A stretch of DNA of 47,478 bases from JAUVUV01 sp964548275 (lineage in GTDB: Bacteria > Gemmatimonadota > Glassbacteria > GWA2-58-10), in the NCBI GenBank assembly GCA_964548275.1, contig CAZJQI010000032.1, positions 1-47,478 of the forward strand, in the 5' to 3' direction. Position 1 is the stretch's first letter, and each line of letters begins with the position of its first letter. Under the pieces are notes generated by a model. The model was not told the origin of the DNA and did no database searches. It saw only the letters and a program-made list of their open reading frames with translations. The translations under genes were made by a program, and so were the position numbers. Shown piece by piece: positions 1 through 8,214 of this stretch.

Positions 1-67
1 TTTTGGTTACAAAAGTAACATGAAAAAATCTTTTTCTTTCTGCCTATTAGTTAACTGGACAGTACTG
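1..67. repeat. Right end of a TGTCC-terminated non-autonomous element
   Basis: The first 67 bases match 39155-39223 at roughly 85-90% by eye, including a short ttttggttacaaaagtaac hairpin arm and a terminal motif (reverse complement CAGTACTGTCCAGTTAAC, 50-67). A third relative ends at 24733-24748. The rest of this copy would lie outside the window. No protein is encoded here. The terminus looks like an insertion-sequence end, but no transposase is visible, so a miniature or decayed element is the simplest reading. Confidence 0.55.
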
Positions 68-325
68 ATTTAAACTGAAATACCAACTGGCAGAAATCTC
101 TGAGAACTTAAGAATAATCCGGGTTAGTTTTGATCATTTTTTTTCAGTCTTTCTCCTTCAAAAAGAACACCCGTAAGCGGCTCGCCTGAATCTATCGGAT
201 TGCTTATTCTTACCCGTTTTACTATATTCCCGCTTGCTAGCTGGTTCTGAATTCTGAAATCCATTCAGGGGATTGTTCCATTGCCTGCCCGAATTTCTCC
301 TTGCCCGCATCCGGGAGACTGATCC
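68..325. other. Non-coding leader region upstream of the propeller gene
   Basis: No gene is seen. Bases 109-124 (aataatccgggttag) resemble the terminal repeat of the cloverleaf elements at 13828 and 21548, so another element end may sit here. The 3' part leads into the start codon at 326 with a gggag stretch about ten bases upstream as ribosome binding site. No convincing promoter could be picked by eye. Confidence 0.4.
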
Positions 326-1570
326 ATGCGCTATAACCGGTTTTCCATGGTATCCGTTTTCATTTTTTATACCTTATCGATATTTTTACTAACAGCCCTT
401 TTATCGCCTGCATTGGCTCAGGATACAGGCTCTGCCTACAGGTATAAAGAGGACGTGGACGGCAACGGCGAGGTAGAGATCAGCGATGTGCTCGCCCTGC
501 TGCGCCTGGGCAGGGAAAATCCCTCGGATGCCCGGGCTGACTATAACGGTGACGGCTCATTCAATGTAGTGGATGCAATAGCGCTGCTCATCTGTATCGT
601 GAACGGGAACCTTCATCCTGTCGAGCCGGCGGCAAGCCAGTGGCGGGTGCTGGGTCCCGGGGGCGGCGGAGCCATGTTCATCCCCAGTGTGGATCCTTTC
701 GATCCGGGCCACGTGCTGCTGGCCTGTGACATGACCGGCGCATACGTGACTTTCGATGACGGGGCTAGCTGGCGCATGTTCAACCTTCGCACCAGGGTGG
801 CCGATTTCGAGTTCGACCCCACGAGTGAGGGCACAGTGTACGCGGCCAATACAGGCCTGTGGCGCAGTGAGGACGGCGGCGCGGGCTGGAACCTGGTCTA
901 TCCCGCCCCGGCAGACGTAATAGCCGAGCACATGGTGGGAGACCACGCCGAGCAGTGGTTCGAAACCGGCGAGGGCCGGGTGCCTGAAACCTGGATCGAC
1001 AAAATTCGGGTCGATCCGGCGGATGGAAACCATCTCTATATCGGCCTGGGGCGCTGGTGGAACGGCCCTGCCAAGGTCATGGTCTCGGATGACCGGGGAG
1101 CTAACTGGCGCATTTTATCAGGCGTGCCGGGAGACAACGTAATAGCTATTTTCCCGGGCAACTGGTGGAACACGCCCGATGAGGTTACGGTCGTGACAAA
1201 TGAAGCCATCGTGCGCATTTCCCAGACAACCGGGGATACCATGCATCTGGAACTGCCGGACACACCCGTGCTCGATTCAGACGGCGGAAAGGGCAGCGAG
1301 GGGGCGATTATCTACCTGCTGACCGAGCTGAGACAGGCGGGGAGTGATTTTGTCGGCGGGCCCTATCGCTCAACAGACGGCGGCGCCACCTGGGTTTCAA
1401 TCCACAGCAGCCTGAACAGATCCAACCGAGGTGCCAGCTTACAACCTTATTGCAGCTTGCCAGAACCAGCCGGAGATGGCCTATCTGTCCTGCGAGTCCT
1501 TTCCTGTGAACAGGCAGGGTATTTTCAAAACCACGGACAGCGGGGATACCTGGAACTGGGTTTTTTGTGA
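326..1570 (+). CDS. Secreted Asp-box beta-propeller protein with dockerin-like domain, 5' part of a frameshifted gene
   Basis: Residues 1-32 form a signal peptide ending SPALAQ. Residues about 43-95 hold two EF-hand-like calcium loops (DVDGNGEVEISD and DYNGDGSFNVVD), a dockerin type I-like pair. From about residue 106 (WRVLGPGGGG) the protein is a propeller with Asp-box motifs such as STDGGATW, as in sialidase/BNR and GH74 xyloglucanase-like proteins. The intact paralogue at 24962 shows that the true protein continues in the +1-shifted frame. The last ~50 residues of this frame, after about position 1416, no longer align and are out-of-frame translation. A role in binding or cutting extracellular glycan is likely, but the substrate is unknown. 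Either the gene is broken or the frameshift is an assembly error. Confidence 0.8.
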   Translation: MRYNRFSMVSVFIFYTLSIFLLTALLSPALAQDTGSAYRYKEDVDGNGEVEISDVLALLRLGRENPSDARADYNGDGSFNVVDAIALLICIVNGNLHPVEPAASQWRVLGPGGGGAMFIPSVDPFDPGHVLLACDMTGAYVTFDDGASWRMFNLRTRVADFEFDPTSEGTVYAANTGLWRSEDGGAGWNLVYPAPADVIAEHMVGDHAEQWFETGEGRVPETWIDKIRVDPADGNHLYIGLGRWWNGPAKVMVSDDRGANWRILSGVPGDNVIAIFPGNWWNTPDEVTVVTNEAIVRISQTTGDTMHLELPDTPVLDSDGGKGSEGAIIYLLTELRQAGSDFVGGPYRSTDGGATWVSIHSSLNRSNRGASLQPYCSLPEPAGDGLSVLRVLSCEQAGYFQNHGQRGYLELGFL

Positions 1571-2879
1571 AGACTGGAGTTCTATTATAACAAAAAACTT
1601 CACTGATTCCTGGCATACGCGCAATTACGGGCACGGGTACAGTGGGAGGCCGCACGGCCTGGGAGTCTGCCCCACCGATCCCGATGTGTGTTTCGCTTCC
1701 AGCGGACGGAGTTATCGCACTATCGACGGCGGCGCAACCTGGCAGACTGTTTACAGTAACGATATGGGCAATGGCGCCTACTCCAGCCGGGGCCTGGATG
1801 TCACCACCTGCTACGGGGTGCATTTCGACCCGTTCGACAGCCTTCACGTTTTCATTACCTACACGGATATCGGGCTGTTTCAGTCCTACGACGGGGGTGA
1901 AAGCTGGGTACATGCGATAAACGGGATTACAGGGAGCGTGAGGAACACCTGTTACTGGCTCGAGTTCGATCCCGAGGTGGAGGGGCAGGTCTGGTCGGTG
2001 TGGAGCAACTGGCACGATCTTCCGCGCATGAAAATGTTCAACGAGAACTGGCCTGACGCCAGGGGCATTCCGGCAGTGAGCACTGACGGCGGGCGCACGT
2101 GGCGGGGCACAAACTTTGGCGCGCCGGGAAACGCACCCTACACCCATATCCTGGTCGACCCGCAAAGCCCGGCAGACAACCGGACCTTATATGTCTGCGC
2201 TTTCGGCCAGGGGGTTTACAAGTCGGTAAACAGCGGGGGAAAATGGGAGGAGGCCTCCGCCGGCCTGGGGGACAACCGAAGTGTCTGGCGGATCACGCGT
2301 ACCCCGGAGGGTACCCTGTTCCTGGTGGTGGTGCGTAACGGCACGGAAAGAGACGTGATACCCGGGGCTCTTTACCGCAGTGACAACGGTGCCGGGTCCT
2401 GGGAGGAAGTCCCCTTGCCCGGGGGGGTGAGCGGCCCTAACGACCTGGCGGTGGATCCGTCCAATTCGCAGATCATGTACCTCAGTTGCTGGCCCTGGAC
2501 CGACAGGTCGGTTGAGCCCCGGCGCGAGCGCAGCGGCGGCCTTTACCGCACCTATGACAGCGGCACAACCTGGGAACAGGTCTTTCGCGAAGATTCCCAT
2601 GTGTATGCAGCGGCTGTGGACCCGCTCAGCCCCTCCACTGTCATAATCAACACTTTCGACAACGCGGCATTCCGCAGCGACAATCGCGGAGAGAGCTGGT
2701 ACCGGCTCATAGGTTACAATTTCAAATGGGGCCACCGCCCGATATTCGATCCCCATCATACCGGAATGATCTACCTGACCAGTTTTGGCGGCAGCGTTTT
2801 CTACGGCCCGGCCACAGGCCTGCCGGGCGAGTCAGAGAATTTCGAGAACTGGCCTGAGCAGTGGCGCTGGGGAGAATGA
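1431..2879 (+). CDS. Asp-box beta-propeller protein, 3' part of the same frameshifted gene
   Basis: This frame is open from 1416 (after a stop at 1413-1415). The residues from about 1425 (T-E-V-P-A-Y) align with G-E-L-P-G-F of the intact paralogue at 24962, so the piece is the direct continuation of the gene starting at 326. The GTG at 1431 is only a nominal start: there is no signal peptide and no ribosome binding site. Asp boxes follow one another (TDSGDTW, TIDGGATW, SYDGGESW, STDGGRTW, TYDSGTTW, SDNRGESW). Joining both parts gives a protein of about 850 residues, the paralogue's size plus the dockerin-like domain. Compared with the paralogue, the join needs one extra or two missing bases near 1413-1424. 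Confidence 0.8.
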   Translation: MPAYNLIAACQNQPEMAYLSCESFPVNRQGIFKTTDSGDTWNWVFCEDWSSIITKNFTDSWHTRNYGHGYSGRPHGLGVCPTDPDVCFASSGRSYRTIDGGATWQTVYSNDMGNGAYSSRGLDVTTCYGVHFDPFDSLHVFITYTDIGLFQSYDGGESWVHAINGITGSVRNTCYWLEFDPEVEGQVWSVWSNWHDLPRMKMFNENWPDARGIPAVSTDGGRTWRGTNFGAPGNAPYTHILVDPQSPADNRTLYVCAFGQGVYKSVNSGGKWEEASAGLGDNRSVWRITRTPEGTLFLVVVRNGTERDVIPGALYRSDNGAGSWEEVPLPGGVSGPNDLAVDPSNSQIMYLSCWPWTDRSVEPRRERSGGLYRTYDSGTTWEQVFREDSHVYAAAVDPLSPSTVIINTFDNAAFRSDNRGESWYRLIGYNFKWGHRPIFDPHHTGMIYLTSFGGSVFYGPATGLPGESENFENWPEQWRWGE

Positions 2880-2975
2880 TATTTTCACCTCCCGGCCATG
2901 AGGGGACAACTTGCGGCAAGGCATGAGCAAGCGGCTGCCCCCGGGATGCGCAGGCTTTTAATAACCCGGCAGGTA

Positions 2976-4112
2976 TTACCTGGATTCGTAGAGTTCACGC
3001 ATCTCAGGGTCCAGTCTGTAGTTTAAGTCGGTTATCCTACCGGGGATATCCTGTATCCACTTCCTGAATCCGAGTACAGAGAGCAGTTTTTCGTTTCCAT
3101 CCAGGGAAACCGCTTTAATCTCCCCGGAAAATGAAGTAATTACTATGATTAAGCGGTTTGACTTCAATCCAGTATGGTAATAAATAGCAGAAGAAATAAA
3201 AAGAACCGGGCCTTCACCGACTTCGTTTGTAACAGGCCACAAGGAATCATTGGATGCTACTGCCTCCATGATATACCCTGAGAGCTGGTCGATATTCTCA
3301 TATACTATGCTGTCGCAGCCTTCCGGGTTGAGGTCCACGACGAAAGTGTCGACTTCTCCAACAATATCAACTGTTATTCCAACTCTCTGCCAGGCCCCTT
3401 TTAAAGTCAGGGGAAATTCGATTTCTTTGCCGGTATTGCCATAACCACCATCTACGACTACGTCAGGCCTTAAAACCTGGAATGCGGATACACCTGAATC
3501 AGCCGCGCAGTTCCCTTCCTTGTCCCAGACTGTTATTTTCCATTCCCTGGGTTCAGAGAAAATGTGGAGGCTATCCTCAATCCATTGGATCGTATCCGGG
3601 TCGGCCTGGAAAAATGCCGGGGTCGTCCCCTCTGTTTGAGTCAGAGTATCCCCGGCAAAGACAAACTCCACTCTTTCGATTTCCCGGTTACTGTAGATTT
3701 TATAAGTATCGCGAACCTCGTTGTTCTCATCAAAGCGGGAAAAGGAATATACCACAGGTTCGGTAAGCCAGTGGCCGCCCACAGAAGCTGCGACTTCAAA
3801 GTTTTCTTCCTGCCTCTCTTTCAGGTGAGTGAACGCATGCAGGAAGGCAAGCAGGTCGAAAACGTTTGTTTTCCCGTTGTTGTCCAGGTCTGAAAAGGCT
3901 GTTTCCGGCTCGGCGCCGGAAAACTGGCGCAGTATGGAAATCAGGTCATAAATGTCAATGCATCCGTCCCGGTTAACATCCCCGTGCTTTGTTTGAATGT
4001 TCAGACTGTCCCCGGGTGTGGCGGCAGTCTGCATGGAGCCTGTTTGACCGGCAAATGTGGCGCAGATATAAAGTAAGGAAAGCAACAGGATAATGAATAA
4101 ATATCTCATCAT
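2976..4112 (-). CDS. Secreted protein with N-terminal dockerin-like domain
   Basis: The protein has 378 residues. Residues 1-21 are a signal peptide. Residues 44-95 carry two calcium-loop repeats (DVNRDGCIDIYD and DLDNNGKTNVFD) with the leucine-rich helices of a dockerin type I-like pair. The remaining ~280 residues are not recognised; the spacing of beta-rich stretches (about 115-220 and 230-330) would fit immunoglobulin-like folds, which is only inference. The start is set by a ggagcag ribosome site just upstream of tandem ATGs. It converges on the propeller gene ending at 2879. The dockerin suggests docking to a cohesin-type or other surface partner not present in this window. Confidence 0.75.
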   Translation of the reverse strand: MMRYLFIILLLSLLYICATFAGQTGSMQTAATPGDSLNIQTKHGDVNRDGCIDIYDLISILRQFSGAEPETAFSDLDNNGKTNVFDLLAFLHAFTHLKERQEENFEVAASVGGHWLTEPVVYSFSRFDENNEVRDTYKIYSNREIERVEFVFAGDTLTQTEGTTPAFFQADPDTIQWIEDSLHIFSEPREWKITVWDKEGNCAADSGVSAFQVLRPDVVVDGGYGNTGKEIEFPLTLKGAWQRVGITVDIVGEVDTFVVDLNPEGCDSIVYENIDQLSGYIMEAVASNDSLWPVTNEVGEGPVLFISSAIYYHTGLKSNRLIIVITSFSGEIKAVSLDGNEKLLSVLGFRKWIQDIPGRITDLNYRLDPEMRELYESR

Positions 4113-4185
4113 CGTACTGCTCCGGAAAAAAGGACCTGTGGTATCGCGATGGAAAATTCCGGAAAAAATTTACTCCTGACTGCTT

Positions 4186-4340
4186 GAGGCCTGTCCCGCA
4201 AGGCGAAGAATACTGTTTTCAGCATTTTGAGAAATTATTAATTTCTTTGACAAAAAGTAGCTGTCGGATTCAAGAATTTCTCAAAGAGTGAAAAAACAAT
4301 CCTTTGGGACAGCCCCCGAAGTATTCTTACCCAAAGCCTC
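4186..4340. repeat. Long imperfect inverted repeat
   Basis: The left arm (GAGGC, GGCCTGTCCC, AAGAATACT at 4186-4214) is mirrored by the right arm (GGGACAGCC, AGTATTCTT, GCCTC at 4306-4340), with further pairing of TTTTGAGAAATT against AATTTCTCAAA inside. The region between two minus-strand genes could thus fold into one large hairpin. The GGGACAGCC end resembles termini seen on many small insertion elements. No ORF is inside. It may be a miniature element or a terminator for the fragment upstream. Confidence 0.45.
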
Positions 4341-4362
4341 AAAAGATACGAGGGGAGTGTAA

Positions 4363-4692
4363 TTATTTTAAAAGCACCATTTTTCTGGTCTCGGTATAAT
4401 CATTGGTTCTCAATCTATAAATATATACTCCTGAAGGCACTTTTTCACCATTTTTGTTTTCTCCGTTCCAGAATACGTTATAAATTCCAGGTTCCCTTTT
4501 CCCTGCAACAAGAGTGGCTATTTCTCTGCCTCGTATGTCGTATACTTTCAATGAAACTGTTACTGAAGAACTACCGCCTATCTCATAACTAATTGTAGTG
4601 CTTTGGTTAAATGGATTAGGGGTATTCTGCAAAAGGCTGTTCTTCTTTATGCTAAAGCCAGGATAAAAATTCCCGTGGCCGGCTGAAGCCAA
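4363..4692 (-). pseudogene. C-terminal sorting-domain fragment (T9SS type A / FlgD Ig-like)
   Basis: The 109 codons encode the typical C-terminal sorting module of FCB bacteria: LLQNTPNPFNQSTTISYEI, then VYDIRGREIATLV, then SGVYIYRL and a final RKMVLLK. Such modules normally sit at the end of large exported proteins. Here there is no signal peptide, no upstream catalytic domain and only a TTG as possible start; the frame stays open upstream to 4818 without an ATG or GTG in good context. The natural reading is the surviving 3' end of a deleted secreted-protein gene. It overlaps a plus-strand membrane-protein remnant in the same gap. Confidence 0.65.
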
Positions 4693-4751
4693 AAGCCAGG
4701 AACCATCCGTAATTTGATTCGGCTCTTTCGCATCATTTATGTCAGGTGAAT

Positions 4752-4870
4752 CTCGGTTACCTCCGGCCGGACTATGCGTTTTTTCCCCTGATGACAGGTG
4801 TCTCTTTCCTGGTGGCGGTCACGGTGACTGTCATGTATAGAACCTGGTACAAGAGGCTGCCGAATGATTA
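4752..4870 (+). pseudogene. C-terminal remnant of a membrane transporter-like gene
   Basis: The plus-strand frame ending at the TAA 4868-4870 reads LGYLRPDYAFFPLM, then a hydrophobic helix (TGVSFLVAVTVTVMY), then a basic tail RTWYKRLPND. This is what the last transmembrane helix and cytoplasmic tail of a major-facilitator-type transporter look like. No start codon precedes it; the frame is closed by a stop at 4710. Codon choice is GC-rich like real host genes. I read it as the leftover 3' end of a deleted gene. The family assignment is tentative because one helix is little evidence. Confidence 0.45.
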
Positions 4871-4916
4871 AGGCGGGTGAATGGATATTGTAATAGGGTT
4901 GGAGTAATAATAAGGT

Positions 4917-7900
4917 TCATTTGGCCGGAAGAGCTGCCTTGATTCTTTCCAGGTATTTCCCTGCTATTTTATTGCCAGGATCCAGTTTCAGCACATTCAG
5001 GAAGGCTTTACGGGCCTGGTCATAGTTTTCCCGGGCATAAAGGATTTTGCCCAGGCCCTCCCAGGCAAGTGGCCTTGCCGGGTCGAGTTCAAGCGCCCTG
5101 GCAAACAACTGTTCTGCCTCGCCCGGTTTCCCCTGCTTGATATAGAGCGTTCCAAGATTGATCAGAGCCTCCAGGTAATCCGGGTCCAGTTGGAGGACTT
5201 TCTGGTAGCAGGCAGCCTCCTTGTCGGTTTTCCTCAGCCGGTTATAACCAAGGCCCAGGTAGTATAGAGCATCAGTGCTTGTGCTGTCCAGTTGCACAGC
5301 CTCGAGCAGGTGCTTTAAACCTTCCTCGTTCCTTCCGGTACCGAAAAGCGCCAGTCCAAGGTTGATCAGCAAATTCTGATCCCTCCTGCCCAGTTCAAGA
5401 GCCTTTCTGTAGTTCCGTGCCGATCTTATGTAGTCGCCCAGAGTGAAATCGATGTTTCCAAGAGTGTTATAGATCGCCGGATCATTGGGGTTCAGGGAAT
5501 CCAGCCGTGTGAAAACCTTTCTTGCCTTGGTAAGCTCCTGGTGCTCGACAAGCGCCATCCCGACCCGCGTCAGGATGCGGTAATTGTCCGGGTCGATTTG
5601 GGCAAGGGCTTCGAGATAGGCCACTTGCTCCTCATATTCCTGATAATACTTTCTGTATTTGCAACTTGCTGGATTAACCCTGGCAGCGCTGAGGAAATCT
5701 CTGCGCAGCAGGTACCACTGGGAGTGAAAATAACGTTCCAGGCTGTCCCGTAAAGCCTGCGCCCCCGGGCCGTCCACACCCCGGAGATATGGGAAAAGGC
5801 GCTCCCTGTGTTTGCCCAGCATCTGGAAAATTTCGCCGGTTTGAGCCAATTCAGCGGATTCCAACTGGTAGAGCGGCAAATCGTCCGTGCTTACCCGCGC
5901 ATCTTCCGTCATCCGGCGGGCCGCACGCTCACCCATCAGGAAGCAATCGAGCAGCTCAAGGGAATTGTCCAGGCAATAAGGAGCGAGATCAGCTCTGATA
6001 CTTTCATTCGAAAGCTTTTCAACCAGTTCGGGATAGGAAATGCCAAGCGGCTGGGGCAAGCCGATAAGCATCGTGTAATCCTTGATATACCAGATACTCG
6101 TATGCGGAAAGACTTTCTGGAAGGTTTTTACAATTGTGCAATAAGTCTCAGGCGAACCAGAGTGGAGGGGCAGCCACTGGGCCATCACCCCGCCGGCTGC
6201 GAGCTTTTCCCGGCAGAGCCTGTAGAACTCTAGCGTGTAGAGCAGCCAGCTGTCGGAGGAGGCAGGGTTCGTGGCGTCCGAGATTATCACGTCAAAAAGC
6301 TTATCCGTGGTTGCCAGGTAGTATCGGCCGTCGTCCAGATGGATCCGAGTCCGTGGATCATCGACAATCCCCCGATTTTCATCCCTGAATTCCTCTGAAG
6401 CCTCAACGACCGAGGGTTCCAGCTCGACAACATCGAGATTTTCTATTGGATGAACCGCAACCGCGCCGCTTGCTATTCCCGCGCCGAATGTAACCATCAG
6501 CACGTTTTTCGGTTCTCCCTGGTGAAACAACAGCGGCATGTGGCCCAGCACCTTGAATGTCTGCATCCCGGTAAGGCTGTTGTGTACCTCGCCGATAGAG
6601 TTGATCGATAAGGTCTTTATCCCGTTGATCTTATCTCTTACCACCGAGACGGTTCCGGAAAGCCCCTCCCGGTAAAAGATCAAATCTGTGTATTTCTTGT
6701 CTTTAATCGTGAATTCACGCACCTGGTTGCCGGGTAACAAGACCAGCAGAAAATAGCAGAGACATGTCCCAATAAATACCGGCAGTTCGCGTCCGAGCTT
6801 TCTTCCGCCTCTTTGGATTTCATAAAAAAACACAGCCGAGCCCAATCCGAGGTTGAGCGCAGCGATACCAAACAGGGTGGATTGAACGCCGAAAGAAGGA
6901 ACCAGGAAAAATCCGGCGGCCAGTGTGCCGAGAATCGCTCCAGTGGTATTCACAGCGTAGATTGCTCCGGTTTGGCTTCCGATACTCTTTTCATCTGTCA
7001 GGTAGAGCCTGCAGATCAGCGGGAAGACCGCTCCCATGATCAGCGAGGGAAGCAGCATTGCGATCAGAGTATAATAAAGCCTGATCAGCACTACCGGATA
7101 AAACGGGTTAGAGAAAATGGGAACGAGAAAATTCTGCACGCGGATATGCAGCAGGGTACTGCCTTCCCAGCGGTAGAAAAAAGCGCAGAGCAGAAAGCAG
7201 AATCCGACAGCCAGCGCGAGAGCGATTTCCAGCCAGGCGAGAAGGCGCAGGCGGTTTTTCACCCGGTCGAGCCAGCGGGAATAAATCAGGCTGCCTGCGC
7301 CGATACCGAACAGTATTGTGGAAAGCATCAGGTAGAAGGCATAAATATCGTTATGCAGGATATAGCTCAGAAAACGTGCCCAAACCACTTCATAGGCCAG
7401 AGCGGCGGCCCCGGTGATCCCCGCTGCGGCCAGCAGCAGACGTTTCAAGGCCGGGGCGAGCGGTGTCCCGGCCTTTTCCCTTTGCTCCTGCCGGGGTGAC
7501 TCGAATTCGAGCTTCGGCGATTTCAGCAAATAATGTCTCAGAAAAAGCGCTGCCACCCCGACGAACAAGTTGATTGAGCAGGCAACATACAGCGAGGCTG
7601 TCATGCCGGCCAGGCGCAGCAGCCAGAAGCTTGTGATCACACAGCCGGCCACAGCTCCCACTGTGTTCCAGCCGTAAAGGCTGCCGATCCGCTTTCCTGC
7701 CAGCTCGAGACGGCGGGTCAGGAAATGGGTGAGCACCGGCAGCGTGCCACCGATCAGAGCCGTGGGGGCAAGCAGGACCAGAAACGAGATCGCCGCACGG
7801 AAGAAATCGACCAGAATCGGTGAGGAGGACAGCCAGCGCTGGAAAAAAGGAACGAGGGAAATCAGGTGGGGAATCGCTTTGCCGGCGCTGAGAGCAGTGA

Positions 7901-8156
7901 GCGCGATACCGAATTCCAGGATCACGTACACGGCAAGGACGTCTTTTTTACCCTTGATATATTTGCCAAACAGCCAGGCGCCCAGGGCCAGCCCACACAT
8001 GAACGAGGCAAAGACAATGCTGGCTGAATGAAGGCTGTTTCCCAGGACCAGGGTGAACATTCGCAGCCAGAGGGTCTGATATACCAGCCCGGCTATGCCG
8101 GAGAGAAAAAACAGCAGGTAGAAAATGAAGAGCAGAACTTTGCGATCTTCTTTCAC
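4917..8156 (-). CDS. Fused polytopic membrane / spermidine-synthase-like methyltransferase-fold protein with TPR tail
   Basis: The protein has 1079 residues in three parts. Residues 1-~475 hold many membrane helices arranged as two related halves (VYQTLWLR at ~25 and AYEVVWAR at ~254), as in 'fused MFS/spermidine synthase' proteins. Residues ~480-740 are a Rossmann-like aminopropyltransferase domain with GAGIASGAV, DVVELEPSV, DDGRYYL and a late IISDATNP. Residues ~830-1079 are TPR repeats (LNPNDPAIYNTLGN, LDPDYLEALINLGTLY). Whether it makes a polyamine is unknown; many relatives are uncharacterised. The GTG start at 8156 has only a weak ribosome site (ggaaa), so the start is less certain than the fold. 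It lies 58 bases downstream of a beta-helix gene and may be cotranscribed with it. Confidence 0.85.
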   Translation of the reverse strand: MKEDRKVLLFIFYLLFFLSGIAGLVYQTLWLRMFTLVLGNSLHSASIVFASFMCGLALGAWLFGKYIKGKKDVLAVYVILEFGIALTALSAGKAIPHLISLVPFFQRWLSSSPILVDFFRAAISFLVLLAPTALIGGTLPVLTHFLTRRLELAGKRIGSLYGWNTVGAVAGCVITSFWLLRLAGMTASLYVACSINLFVGVAALFLRHYLLKSPKLEFESPRQEQREKAGTPLAPALKRLLLAAAGITGAAALAYEVVWARFLSYILHNDIYAFYLMLSTILFGIGAGSLIYSRWLDRVKNRLRLLAWLEIALALAVGFCFLLCAFFYRWEGSTLLHIRVQNFLVPIFSNPFYPVVLIRLYYTLIAMLLPSLIMGAVFPLICRLYLTDEKSIGSQTGAIYAVNTTGAILGTLAAGFFLVPSFGVQSTLFGIAALNLGLGSAVFFYEIQRGGRKLGRELPVFIGTCLCYFLLVLLPGNQVREFTIKDKKYTDLIFYREGLSGTVSVVRDKINGIKTLSINSIGEVHNSLTGMQTFKVLGHMPLLFHQGEPKNVLMVTFGAGIASGAVAVHPIENLDVVELEPSVVEASEEFRDENRGIVDDPRTRIHLDDGRYYLATTDKLFDVIISDATNPASSDSWLLYTLEFYRLCREKLAAGGVMAQWLPLHSGSPETYCTIVKTFQKVFPHTSIWYIKDYTMLIGLPQPLGISYPELVEKLSNESIRADLAPYCLDNSLELLDCFLMGERAARRMTEDARVSTDDLPLYQLESAELAQTGEIFQMLGKHRERLFPYLRGVDGPGAQALRDSLERYFHSQWYLLRRDFLSAARVNPASCKYRKYYQEYEEQVAYLEALAQIDPDNYRILTRVGMALVEHQELTKARKVFTRLDSLNPNDPAIYNTLGNIDFTLGDYIRSARNYRKALELGRRDQNLLINLGLALFGTGRNEEGLKHLLEAVQLDSTSTDALYYLGLGYNRLRKTDKEAACYQKVLQLDPDYLEALINLGTLYIKQGKPGEAEQLFARALELDPARPLAWEGLGKILYARENYDQARKAFLNVLKLDPGNKIAGKYLERIKAALPAK

Positions 8157-8192
8157 TTTCCGTTTGACTTTTCAGGTGGTTTGGGTTTTATC

Positions 8193-8209
8193 AGGATGCC
8201 GGCCCGCCA
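8193..8209. repeat. 17-base repeat shared with the hairpin at 36071
   Basis: The sequence aggatgccggcccgcca occurs here and again at 36071-36087, where it is one arm of a 25-bp perfect hairpin. Here only one arm is present, between two minus-strand genes. It looks like half of a dispersed palindromic (REP-like) repeat. Confidence 0.5.
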
Positions 8210-8214
8210 GCACT

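Noticed and set aside
557..1033. Long minus-strand open frames opposite the propeller, beta-helix and dehydrogenase genes
   Set aside because: They mirror GC-rich coding strands, carry no motifs, and overlap clear plus- or minus-strand genes in full.
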